NCBI GenBank assembly: GCA_030537335.1
Contig: JAUNNK010000003.1
Location: forward strand, 1-48,855
Source: Clostridia bacterium
Lineage (GTDB): Bacteria; Bacillota; Clostridia; Christensenellales; Aristaeellaceae
Length of the DNA: 48,855 nt
Direction: 5' to 3'
Shown: one piece after another, positions 15,395 to 22,916 of the stretch
How the letters are laid out: each line of letters opens with the position of its first letter
Numbering within the stretch: position 1 is the stretch's first letter
Made by a program: the position numbers and the translations under genes
The notes under the pieces: model-generated
What the model was told of the DNA's origin: nothing
The model's database searches: none
The model's input: the letters and a program-made list of their open reading frames with translations, nothing else

Positions 15395-17122
15395 TTACAG
15401 GCGGCACTCCAGCTTGGCCAGCGCGTCCACCACGTAGTTGTACACGAAGTCCACGGCCTCGTCCACGGGCTTCTTCTCCTGCATGGACTTGTCGCGGGCG
15501 GAGATTTCGATGGTGCCGTTCTTCAGACCCTTGGGGCTGACGACCACGCGCACCGGCACGCCGAACAGGTCCGCGTCGGAGAACATCACGCCGGCGCTGA
15601 CGGAGCGGTCGTCCCAGAGCACCTCCACGCCGCGCTTGGTCAGCTCGTCATAGATGCGCTTCGAGGTGGCGGCGACCTCCTCGTTGTCAGAGCGCAGGGA
15701 GCAGATCTGCACGTGCCAGGGGGCGATGGAGATGGGCCAGATCGGGCCGTAGTCGTCGCGGTGCGCCTCGCACACGGAGGCCGCCAGACGGCCCACTCCG
15801 ATGCCGTAGCAGCCCATGATGGGGTTCTTCATCGTGCCGTCCGCGTCCACATAGGTCATGCCCATGCTCTCGGTGTACTTGGTGCCCAGCTGGAAGATGT
15901 TGCCCACCTCGATGCCGCGGGAGGTGTAGATGCTCTTCTTGCCGCAGACCGGGCAGATGCCGCCGTCGTAGGCCTTGGCCACGTCCACGTACTCCACATC
16001 GCCCATCTCGCGGGGGATGTTGAAGCCGACGTAGTGCATGTCCGCCTCATTCGCGCCGGTGGCGACCCAGTTGATGCCCTTGAGCGATGCGTCGTAGACC
16101 ACGCGCACGCCCTCCGGCAGGCCCTTGGGGCCGATGAATCCGGCGTTCAGACCGCACTCGGCGGTGATCTCGGCGGGGTGAATCTCCGCCTTCAGGTAGT
16201 TGCGCAGCTTGGTCTCGTTGATGTCCAGATCGCCGCGCAGGAAGGCCACGACGTACTTGTCGGTCAGGTTCTCCTGATACACCACGGCCTTGCAGGTGGC
16301 GGTGGCAGGGATCTTCAAAAAGGCGCACAGATCCTCGATGGTCTTGACGCCCGGGGTGGGCACCTTCTGAAGGTCGGCCACCTCGCCTGCGTCGCCGTGG
16401 ACGATGCAGGGCGCGGCCTCCATGTTGGCGCGGTAGTCGCACTCGCGGCAGAGCACGATGGTGTCCTCGCCGACGGGGGTCAGCAGCATGTACTCGTGGG
16501 AGACCTTGCCGCCCATCATGCCGCTGTCGGAGGCGACCGCCACGACCTCGGGCACGCCTGCGCGGGCGTAGATGCGGTTGTAGGCCTCATAGCACTCCAT
16601 GTAGTACTTCTCCAGATCCTCCTGGGAGGTGTGGAAGGAGTAGGCGTCCTTCATGGTGAACTCGCGCACGCGGATCAGGCCGCCGCGGCAGCGGGGCTCA
16701 TCGCGGAACTTGGTCTGAATCTGGTAGATCATGAAGGGATACTGGGTGTAGGAATCCGCCACGTCGCGCACGAAGTGCACGGAGGCCTCCTCGTGGGTCA
16801 TGCCCAGCACCATGTCGGAGCCGGAGCGATCCTGGAAGCGCAGCAGCTCGCTGCCGATGGAGTCGAAGCGTCCGGACTCCTTCCACAGGCTTGCGGGCAT
16901 GGCCACCGGGAACAGCACCTCCTGACCGCCGATGCGGTCCATTTCCTCGCGGATGATGCGCTCGATCTTGGTGGTGATGCGCTTGGTGACGGGGAACAGG
17001 GTGAAGATGCCGTTGCCCACGGGCTTGATGTAGCCGCCGCGCATCATCAGCGCCTGGCTGGCGATCTGGCAGTCCGCGGGGGTTTCCTTGTAGCGCTTGG
17101 AGACGAGATTTCTGACCAGCAT
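15395..17122 (-). CDS. proS: Prolyl-tRNA synthetase, bacterial type with editing insertion
   Basis: This enzyme charges tRNA-Pro with proline in the cytoplasm. The 575-residue length is that of the long bacterial form. The class II core is visible (FTLFPVTKRI, GMTHEEASVHFV, RDEPRCRGGLIRVREFTMKDAYSF), then the editing INS domain (about 225-390, containing TCKAVVYQ and ANEADMHYVGFN), then GIGVGRLAASVCEAHRDDYG and the anticodon-binding domain (APWHVQICSL to WDDRSVSAGVMF). ATG at 17122 follows GAGGAGG. Transcription is controlled by a T-box leader upstream, expected for proline starvation. Confidence 0.97.
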   Translation of the reverse strand: MLVRNLVSKRYKETPADCQIASQALMMRGGYIKPVGNGIFTLFPVTKRITTKIERIIREEMDRIGGQEVLFPVAMPASLWKESGRFDSIGSELLRFQDRSGSDMVLGMTHEEASVHFVRDVADSYTQYPFMIYQIQTKFRDEPRCRGGLIRVREFTMKDAYSFHTSQEDLEKYYMECYEAYNRIYARAGVPEVVAVASDSGMMGGKVSHEYMLLTPVGEDTIVLCRECDYRANMEAAPCIVHGDAGEVADLQKVPTPGVKTIEDLCAFLKIPATATCKAVVYQENLTDKYVVAFLRGDLDINETKLRNYLKAEIHPAEITAECGLNAGFIGPKGLPEGVRVVYDASLKGINWVATGANEADMHYVGFNIPREMGDVEYVDVAKAYDGGICPVCGKKSIYTSRGIEVGNIFQLGTKYTESMGMTYVDADGTMKNPIMGCYGIGVGRLAASVCEAHRDDYGPIWPISIAPWHVQICSLRSDNEEVAATSKRIYDELTKRGVEVLWDDRSVSAGVMFSDADLFGVPVRVVVSPKGLKNGTIEISARDKSMQEKKPVDEAVDFVYNYVVDALAKLECRL

Positions 17123-17206
17123 GCTTGTGTTTCCTCCTCAAATTCTATGGGCAATCCCGCACAACTCGCCGGCGACGCTGGCGGCGTCTTTTCCGCCATC
17201 TGCTGC

Positions 17207-17252
17207 TTGCAGATTTCTTGATTTACATCCAGTAAATCTTCAAAATCTGCAA
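17207..17252 (-). other. Long AT-rich hairpin between the T-box and proS
   Basis: Arms TTGCAGATTT / AAATCTGCAA (10 bp) and GATTTAC / GTAAATC (7 bp) form one imperfect stem with a 5-nt loop. It stands out by base composition from the GC-rich surroundings and would lie in the proS leader after the antiterminator. No T-run follows in either direction. Its function is unknown. Confidence 0.55.
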
Positions 17253-17327
17253 TTACATCTGACAAAAAATTCACTCGCCATCGTACCAACTCGTTTGTGT
17301 GGTATTGCCTATGCTCTGGTGGACGAC

Positions 17328-17558
17328 CAAAAGAAAACACCCCTGCCGGTTCGCAGGGGCGAAGCATTTCTTCGCGGTACCACCTTGCTTGGTGCTCTTG
17401 CGCCCTGTAACGGGAGCGCCCGGCGGAGTTTCACAGGATCTGCCTGCGGGTTCCTCCGCGAACTCGGGAGTCCGGAGCCGATCCCTCCCCGCCGCGCGGC
17501 TCGCAGCCGTGTCCGCGCTCTCTTTGGACGGTTTCGGGGGCTTTCTCCTTCAGCGTTC
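17328..17558 (-). promoter_or_regulatory. T-box riboswitch of proS
   Basis: The leader senses uncharged tRNA-Pro. The conserved T-box AAGGTGGTACCGCG is at 17386-17373, followed by a terminator stem CCCCTGC/GCAGGGG (17340-17359) and a T-rich tract. The Stem I end has the usual ACTCCCGAG, and immediately before it is CCG (17475-17473), a proline codon at about the specifier position. The exact specifier register is inferred. Confidence 0.9.
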
Positions 17559-17564
17559 CCCTTC

Positions 17565-17592
17565 ATTATAGCAGAACGCCGCGCAAATGCAA
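17565..17592 (-). promoter_or_regulatory. Promoter of the T-box/proS transcript
   Basis: TTGCAT, 16 bases, TATAAT on the minus strand, just upstream of the T-box leader. Confidence 0.7.
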
Positions 17593-17694
17593 GTGAAATT
17601 TCGGTTGCGGGAGCGTTTCAGGACCGACAAATGTGGTAAAATAGGCTTGGGAGGAAGGATATCCCGCAAGTGAAAGAGAAAGGCGGAGCGCAGT

Positions 17695-17916
17695 ATGAAA
17701 GAATATGAAGTCCTGGTTCAGACGATCAACCCCTGCGGCGGCGAGGCCCACGACAAGAAGGAGTTTCTCGAGGTCGAGGCCGAGAGCCCGGAGGCCTACG
17801 TGAAGGCGAACGCGGCCTATCCCATCATGGACAGCGTGGTCAAGTCCGACGGCGACGTGGTGATCACCACCGGCGACGGCAAGGGCAACTTCGTGAAGTA
17901 CATTTTCACGGAGTGA
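17695..17916 (+). CDS. Small acidic conserved-looking protein of unknown function
   Basis: A 73-residue soluble protein with no signal peptide or membrane segment. I do not recognise the family. It has a regular alternating pattern (YEVLVQTINPCGG, then KEFLEVEAESPEAYVKANAAYP, then VITTGDGKGNFVKYIF) that suggests a small alpha/beta fold with a helix between strands. ATG at 17695 follows AAAGGCGG and codon use matches its neighbours, so it is probably real. It is transcribed alone, between the divergent proS leader and a bidirectional terminator. Confidence 0.7.
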   Translation: MKEYEVLVQTINPCGGEAHDKKEFLEVEAESPEAYVKANAAYPIMDSVVKSDGDVVITTGDGKGNFVKYIFTE

Positions 17917-17952
17917 GGGGCGGCTTCGCGGCTGAAAACAGGATTCACAGCA

Positions 17953-17998
17953 GAAAAAACGAGAGTCTGTGCATTTTGCACAGGCCCTCGTCATTTTT
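17953..17998. terminator. Bidirectional terminator between the 73-residue gene and pfp
   Basis: The arms ACGAG...CTGTGC and GCACAG...CTCGT have an A-run on the left and TTTTT on the right, so both converging genes can use it. Confidence 0.85.
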
Positions 17999-18003
17999 GG
18001 CGC

Positions 18004-19260
18004 TTACGCTTCGGGAGCGACTGCCTTGACCTTCTTCAGATTGACGAAGCGGGGCAGACCATTGACCTTGGTCAGCTGGGTTTCGCCCTGGATCAGCGGC
18101 AGGCAGTAGTCGATGAAGCCCTGGTTCAGGCCGTCGCCGGTATCGTTGATCCACTCGAGGGGAACCTTCTTCTCGGTGTTGGCCACGATGGTGAGGTCGA
18201 ACAGCTTGGTGTTGCAGGTGTACTTACCGTTCTCGCGGGTGCACTCGAAGCCGACCATCTTGTCGGTGACGCCTGCGACCGCGTTCTCAACGGCGGCCTT
18301 GCCGGAGGCGAAGGACTCGTCGATGTCGGTCTGGGAGGCGCAGTGCGCCGCGCAGCGCTGCAGCAGGGAAAGCTCGATGCCGCGTACCTTTGCGCCGGTC
18401 TGCTCTTTGATGTAGTTGGCCAGGTAGGCAGCCAGACCGCCCAACTGGGTGTGGCCGAAGGCGTCCTTCGCGGCGTTCTTGTTGGCGTACTCGGCGATGA
18501 AGGTGCCGTCCTTGTCATGGATGCCCTCGGACACCACGACCAGGCACTTCTTCTTCGCGGCGTAGATCTCCTTGACCTTGGCGGTGAACTTGTCCATGTC
18601 GAAGTCGATCTCCGGCAGGTAGATCAGGTCGGCGCCCTGACCGCAGGCGTTGGCCAGTGCGGCGGCGGCGGTCAGCCAGCCGGCGTGACGGCCCATGCAC
18701 TCGATGATGGTGATCATGCCGGTGTCGTACACGGTGGAATCGCGGTATACTTCCATGACGGAGGTGGCGATGAACTTGGCTGCGGACGCGAAGCCGGGGC
18801 AGTGGTCGGTGCCGGCCAGGTCGTTGTCGATGGTCTTGGGGATGCCCATGCAGCGGACCTCATAGCCGTTGCGCAGCATGAACTTGGAGATCTTGTTGCA
18901 GGTGTCCATGGAGTCGTTGCCGCCGTTGTAGAAGAAGTAGCGGATGTTGTACTTCTTGAACATCTCCAGGATCTTGATGTAGTCGGTCTCGTCCACATCG
19001 GGGTCGGCCAGCTTGTAGCGGCAGGAGCCCAGCGCGGAGGAGGGAGTGTACTTCATCAGGGCCAGCTCGTCCGGATCTTCCTTGCCCATGTCGATGAGGT
19101 TGTCGTTCAGCAGGCCGACGATGCCGTTGCACATGCCGTAGACGTTGGTGATTTCTTCGCACTCCAGGGCGGTCTTGATCGCGCCGTAGGCGGAGGCATT
19201 GATGACAGAGCTGGGGCCGCCGGACTGGCCGATGACCGCTGCGCCGATGAGCTTGCTCAT
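18004..19260 (-). CDS. pfp: PPi-dependent 6-phosphofructokinase
   Basis: This enzyme phosphorylates fructose 6-phosphate, reversibly, using pyrophosphate in place of ATP. The product has 418 residues. The phosphoryl-donor loop reads NGGNDSMDT with Asp116 where ATP enzymes have glycine, and the catalytic loop reads GIPKTIDND with Lys142 where ATP enzymes have glycine; both changes mark PPi dependence. MGRHAGWLTAAAALA follows. ATG at 19260 is preferred to two upstream codons because AAAGGA is spaced correctly only for it. It has its own promoter and terminator. Confidence 0.92.
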   Translation of the reverse strand: MSKLIGAAVIGQSGGPSSVINASAYGAIKTALECEEITNVYGMCNGIVGLLNDNLIDMGKEDPDELALMKYTPSSALGSCRYKLADPDVDETDYIKILEMFKKYNIRYFFYNGGNDSMDTCNKISKFMLRNGYEVRCMGIPKTIDNDLAGTDHCPGFASAAKFIATSVMEVYRDSTVYDTGMITIIECMGRHAGWLTAAAALANACGQGADLIYLPEIDFDMDKFTAKVKEIYAAKKKCLVVVSEGIHDKDGTFIAEYANKNAAKDAFGHTQLGGLAAYLANYIKEQTGAKVRGIELSLLQRCAAHCASQTDIDESFASGKAAVENAVAGVTDKMVGFECTRENGKYTCNTKLFDLTIVANTEKKVPLEWINDTGDGLNQGFIDYCLPLIQGETQLTKVNGLPRFVNLKKVKAVAPEA

Positions 19261-19326
19261 TGGTATCATTCCTTTCAAATAATCAGCTGGATCGGCATAG
19301 GAAACAAACCCTATGCACTCACGATC

Positions 19327-19355
19327 AATCTAGCACAAATCGCGACCTTTGTCAA
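19327..19355 (-). promoter_or_regulatory. Sigma-A promoter of pfp
   Basis: TTGACA, 17 bases, TAGATT on the minus strand, about 65 bp upstream of the start. Confidence 0.75.
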
Positions 19356-19377
19356 CGTAAGTGGGTTAATTCTGTGC

Positions 19378-20331
19378 TCACAGCCTGCGCAGGCTGTCCC
19401 GCTGCTCTGCGGTCAGAATTGCGTCCCCGGCCTCGCGCAGGGCCTCGATGTGCTCCATTCTGCTCACGCCCGCGATGGGGAAGGTGGGGAAGGGCTGGCT
19501 TGTGAGCCAGGCCAGGGCGAGGGTGTTGATCGAGTAGCCGGTCTGTGCGGACAGCGCGCGGCAGCGATCGAACACCGCAAGGTTCTCTTCGCAGAGATAG
19601 CGCCTGCGGGCCTTGTCGGGCAGGATTGCCTCGCCACCTTGATCCATCTTTGACAGAAAGCCCTTCGCCTGGGAGGAGAAGCACACGCAGGGCAGGTTTT
19701 CCCTGACGTGCATGGCGTAGGTTTCGCTGTCCATCTGGCAGAGGGTGTCGTCTTCCACCACCACCTGCCGCGCCAGACTGAACTGGGGCTGGTTGGCATA
19801 CAGCTTTACAAGGCCGTGGCGCGCGGCGCTGGCGTTTGCCTCGACGATGCGCGCTGTGCTCCAGTTGGACACGCCCACATAGCGGGTCATGCCCTGCTCC
19901 GTAAGCGCGGTCAGGCTTTCCAGGATGTCCTCCACCGGGCGGCTGGGATCGTCCCGGTGCAGCCAGTAGATATCCACGCAGTCCGTGCGCAGGTTGTCCA
20001 GACTGCGGCGCATGTCGTCCAGAATCTCGCCCTGGCTCAGACGACCGGTGTGCATGTCGGAAGGATCCGGGTGTCCGCCCTTCGTGCCCAGCACGATCCT
20101 TTCCCGGCAGCGGCGATCCTCCATCCAGCGGCCGATCACCTGCTCGCTGCCGCCCTGAATTTTCCGGGCGAAGTCGCCGTAGATGCGGGCGGTGTCGATG
20201 AAGTTGCCGCCGATCTCCACGTAGGCGTCCATGAACTCCCGGGCGCGGCTTTCCTCAATCCTTCCGCCGAAATCCATCGTTCCCAGCGCGATGACGGACG
20301 TCTCGCGACCGCAAAATTCCGCGTAACGCAT
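19378..20331 (-). CDS. Aldo/keto reductase
   Basis: A 317-residue NADPH-dependent oxidoreductase of the AKR superfamily (cytoplasmic TIM barrel). The catalytic residues are visible: Asp and Tyr in FIDTARIYGDF (about 44-54), Lys in LGTKGGHP, His in DIYWLHRDDP; the cofactor end shows IAGVSRMEHIEALREA. The substrate cannot be told. ATG at 20331 follows GAGGGGAG. It has its own promoter and ends just before the pfp promoter, with no clear terminator, so some read-through into pfp is possible. Confidence 0.92.
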   Translation of the reverse strand: MRYAEFCGRETSVIALGTMDFGGRIEESRAREFMDAYVEIGGNFIDTARIYGDFARKIQGGSEQVIGRWMEDRRCRERIVLGTKGGHPDPSDMHTGRLSQGEILDDMRRSLDNLRTDCVDIYWLHRDDPSRPVEDILESLTALTEQGMTRYVGVSNWSTARIVEANASAARHGLVKLYANQPQFSLARQVVVEDDTLCQMDSETYAMHVRENLPCVCFSSQAKGFLSKMDQGGEAILPDKARRRYLCEENLAVFDRCRALSAQTGYSINTLALAWLTSQPFPTFPIAGVSRMEHIEALREAGDAILTAEQRDSLRRL

Positions 20332-20360
20332 GCCAATTCTCCCCTCGGATTTTTTCTTTC

Positions 20361-20389
20361 ATTATAGCAGGCTCAATGCAAAAATACAA
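20361..20389 (-). promoter_or_regulatory. Sigma-A promoter of the aldo/keto reductase gene
   Basis: TTGTAT, 17 bases, TATAAT on the minus strand. Confidence 0.7.
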
Positions 20390-20482
20390 CGATTGCCGTC
20401 GAATCTTGGCGAAATTGTGCGTCGATTGCGCCCGAAAAAACGCGCAATGCATAGATTGTGCGAAAATACAGACGAATATACC

Positions 20483-20579
20483 ATGTATATATACATTTAT
20501 TTCAAAAGTTTCATGCAGGAATTGCGCATAAATTGTCGTATATTCTGATGCATATACAACAAATATTCTGCATATACAA
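20483..20579. repeat. AT-rich palindrome and direct repeats upstream of a membrane-protein gene
   Basis: A perfect 14-bp palindrome ATGTATATATACAT (20483-20496) is followed by two copies of TATTCTG-(AT)-GCATATACAA at 20541-20559 and 20564-20579. The 280-bp gap between the divergent genes holds nothing else I recognise. It probably contains the promoter of the membrane-protein gene. Confidence 0.55.
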
Positions 20580-20610
20580 TGATGTATTCAACCAAAGAGG
20601 GGGGTTCAGC

Positions 20611-21159
20611 TTGAATTCCATGAAGGTGAAGCTGGCAGAATGGTGGAAAAAACTGCGCGGAGTACCGATCAAGTACGTGCTTCTCGGTGGGGTGATCGCG
20701 CTGGCCATCGCCCTGTGCATAAGCATCTATATGCGCGCGAATATTCAGAAGCGGTATTCAAATGCGCGATCTCAGATTCAGGAGCAGACCTATCAGGGCA
20801 TGATCGCTATGACGGAGCTGTTCGCCCGCGTGGACGATCCCTCGGTGGACGTGCAGCACAAGCTGATTCCCAGCCTGAAGGCGGAATACGCCGCCGTGGA
20901 TGCGCTCAACACCGCCCTCATTGACGGCTTCGGCGCCTCCAGCGCGGTGCTCAGCGGCGAACAGACCGCCGCTTTCGAGGCGGCCTTTGCGGAATACGCC
21001 AGCGCCTATCGCGAGGGCAGGGCCACCGGACTTGCGCAGGACGACATGGCCGCCTGCATCGCCGGCGTTCAGCTGATGATCGACGAGCGCTATGCGCCGG
21101 AGGTGGAGGAGACGGAGCCGGTGCTGGTTATCGGCGCAACTGCAACACCTCAGAGTTAA
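20611..21159 (+). CDS. Single-pass membrane protein of unknown function
   Basis: A protein of 182 residues. A basic N-terminus (VKLAEWWKKLR) precedes one membrane helix (about residues 22-42, YVLLGGVIALAIALCISIYM), so the helical, acidic remainder is probably outside the cell. The first external part (RYSNARSQIQEQTYQGM) looks coiled; the C-terminal tail is Glu/Thr-rich. I recognise no family; the layout is loosely LemA-like. The TTG at 20611 is chosen because AAAGAGGGGGG is spaced correctly for it; ATG at 20620 is the alternative. It is transcribed alone, behind AT-rich repeats. Confidence 0.7.
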   Translation: MNSMKVKLAEWWKKLRGVPIKYVLLGGVIALAIALCISIYMRANIQKRYSNARSQIQEQTYQGMIAMTELFARVDDPSVDVQHKLIPSLKAEYAAVDALNTALIDGFGASSAVLSGEQTAAFEAAFAEYASAYREGRATGLAQDDMAACIAGVQLMIDERYAPEVEETEPVLVIGATATPQS

Positions 21160-21286
21160 GCGGCAGCAGCGCCGGCGGCTTTCGTAAAGAACGGTTGTAG
21201 ATTCGTGCCGGCGCCTATATCAAGCCCACCCAAAGGCGGGATGGGCGGCTTTGGAATCGGCAAATGCGACCCATGCGGGATTCTGC

Positions 21287-21321
21287 TGCGGCCGGAAAGC
21301 ACGCTTTCCGGCCGCATTTTT
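21287..21321 (+). terminator. Strong terminator after the single-pass membrane protein gene
   Basis: A 14-bp stem (TGCGGCCGGAAAGC against its complement) with a two-base loop, then TTTTT. The 120 bp before it hold no gene. Confidence 0.9.
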
Positions 21322-21329
21322 GATGTGGA

Positions 21330-22343
21330 TCAGCTGACGCTGGTCATGGTGCAGCCGCAGCGCGGGCACAGCGAGCCCTGTCCGGAGAGACAGGTGGTGC
21401 CGCAGTGAGAGCAGGTGGAGGCCGTCGCGGCCTTGCCGCCGCTTGCGCAGGGGGCGCAGGCGTAGCTGCCGCCGGTGGCCGCCGTGGCCGTCGCGCCGTT
21501 GGAGCTGCCGTGGTTTGCGCCGCCCACCTCCTCAAAGGCGCAGGAGGACTGGGGGAACAAGGGCAAAGAGAAGAACTCGTCGCAGACGTTCTCCGCAAAT
21601 TCCTCGCAGGGGGGCGCCTCGCAGAAGCCGTATGTGGGAACCATGATGTCCACCTCGGCGAGCACCTTCAGAACGATGGTGACGCAGATGGTGATCTCGA
21701 AGGTGCAGTTACCGATGTAAGTGCCGGACACGCAAATCGCGCTCACAAGGCTCTCGAGGGTGAAGGGGATGATGGAGTCCTCCGGGATGCACAGCAGCAC
21801 GTCGCGGTCGACGCAGATGCTGGTCTGGCCCATCCACTCCTGGCAGCGCTGGTCCACGAAGAGTACGTCCACGGGAACCTCCACAGAGCAGCGCACCCGG
21901 GCGAACTGGGGCCGGTCGCACATGCGCTCGATGTTCAGGTTGGAGATGGTGCCCTTGGTGGTGGAGCTGCGGCAGCTCTCGAAGGTCCACGCGCCGCAGG
22001 GCTGGGGCAGCGGGCAGGGGCTGTTTTCGGCGTTCTCCACGGCCTCCGCGTGGCTGATTCCGGCGTTGCAGCTGGAGCAGGAGCAGGTGCACACGTTCTC
22101 ATGGCAGCTGCAGCGGCAGCCGCTGGTGTTGACGTTGCAGTTGCAGCCGCAGCTGTTGGGAAGCACGGGCACGATGTTCTCGATGACGACGCGCTGGTTA
22201 TCCAGCTGCTGCTGGCTCAGGCAGGAGTCGTAGACGTTCTTGACCTGAATGCACACCTTCTTGTTCAGGCCGTTGAGTATGTTGCCGCTCACGTTGCCGG
22301 GACAGGCTTCCGAATTGCAGTTCTTGTAGCTGTAAAACGACAT
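21330..22343 (-). CDS. Cysteine-rich protein, probable spore coat or surface component
   Basis: A 337-residue protein without signal peptide. It begins MSFYSYKNCNSEACPGN with KKVCIQVKNVYDSCLSQQQL, a pattern found in clostridial coat-like proteins. A cysteine cluster (CGCNCNVNTSGCRCSCHENV) follows, then a beta-rich section with paired cysteines and FVDQRCQEWM, resembling SPOCS-type domains. The end has CxxC knuckles (CAPC, CSHC, CPRC), like a zinc ribbon. ATG at 22343 is used because GGAGGT directly abuts the upstream ATG. It is next to spoIIID, in the same direction. The coat role is inferred from composition and context. Confidence 0.65.
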   Translation of the reverse strand: MSFYSYKNCNSEACPGNVSGNILNGLNKKVCIQVKNVYDSCLSQQQLDNQRVVIENIVPVLPNSCGCNCNVNTSGCRCSCHENVCTCSCSSCNAGISHAEAVENAENSPCPLPQPCGAWTFESCRSSTTKGTISNLNIERMCDRPQFARVRCSVEVPVDVLFVDQRCQEWMGQTSICVDRDVLLCIPEDSIIPFTLESLVSAICVSGTYIGNCTFEITICVTIVLKVLAEVDIMVPTYGFCEAPPCEEFAENVCDEFFSLPLFPQSSCAFEEVGGANHGSSNGATATAATGGSYACAPCASGGKAATASTCSHCGTTCLSGQGSLCPRCGCTMTSVS

Positions 22344-22406
22344 GTTCATACCTCCTCGGGTCAGAGTGTGGGCTCCGTGCCCACGCTGCATACTATGACC
22401 CCGGGG

Positions 22407-22443
22407 AAAAAGGGTGCGCGGCGGGTTTTTCGTCGCGCACCCT
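22407..22443 (-). terminator. Terminator after spoIIID
   Basis: AGGGTGCGCG pairs with CGCGCACCCT on the minus strand, followed by TTTTT. A second hairpin (GTGGGC/GCCCAC, 22368-22384) lies in the leader of the Cys-rich gene. Confidence 0.8.
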
Positions 22444-22534
22444 GCGATGCAACTTTTGGGGAATGGGCTTCTTTGCATCAATGGAAGCGGGCGACCCCGC
22501 AGGCCGCCCCAGCGCACGTCGTTCCTTCAAATGT

Positions 22535-22807
22535 TCAATCCGGAGAACCGTCCGAATTGCGCAGCTCGCTGTACTTTCTGCGGGTCGCCTCGCCGCCGCG
22601 CAGGTGCCGCTCCTGAAGATTCCTCTGAAGCACCGCGTCCACACGCCTGCTCAGATCGGCGTCCATCTTCGGCAGGCGCTCGCGCATGTCCTTGTGGATG
22701 GTGGTCTTGCTCACGCCGAAGCTACCCGCGCAGGCGCGCACCGTGGCTCCGGTCTCTAGGATGTGTTCCGCCGCCTGCATCACCCGCAGGCGTACATCTT
22801 CCCTCAC
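22535..22807 (-). CDS. spoIIID: Sporulation transcriptional regulator SpoIIID
   Basis: A small DNA-binding protein that adjusts sigma-E and sigma-K genes in the mother cell during sporulation. The 90-residue product matches the family along its length: a helix-turn-helix of VRACAGSFGVSKTTIHKDMRERLP (about 23-46), then DADLSRRVDAVLQ and the diagnostic RHLRGGEATRRKY. The start is GTG at 22807 behind GGGGAGGG. On the far side is a divergent LysM protein. CATAG-type -10 elements occur in both directions in the gap, suggesting sporulation sigma factors, but I cannot place convincing -35 elements. Confidence 0.93.
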   Translation of the reverse strand: MREDVRLRVMQAAEHILETGATVRACAGSFGVSKTTIHKDMRERLPKMDADLSRRVDAVLQRNLQERHLRGGEATRRKYSELRNSDGSPD

Positions 22808-22916
22808 ATGCCCTCCCCCCTCGCTCGGTTCAGGCTATGCGCGTTGGTTTTCCACCATGCGGGTGCTAATTCCCGGCGGGAGGACATAGAATCGCAGGCA
22901 GGAAGGATGTGAGGGT

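Noticed and set aside
15335..17221. A 628-codon plus-strand frame over proS
   Set aside because: Shadow of the synthetase gene; low-complexity His/Ala/Val product.
17047..17367. A minus-strand frame running through the T-box terminator into proS
   Set aside because: It covers a structured leader, has no ribosome site, and overlaps the true proS start out of frame.
22390..22397. Sigma-K-like promoter (CATAGTAT) before the Cys-rich gene
   Set aside because: The -10 fits loosely but no matching -35 is present, so it is not listed as a feature.
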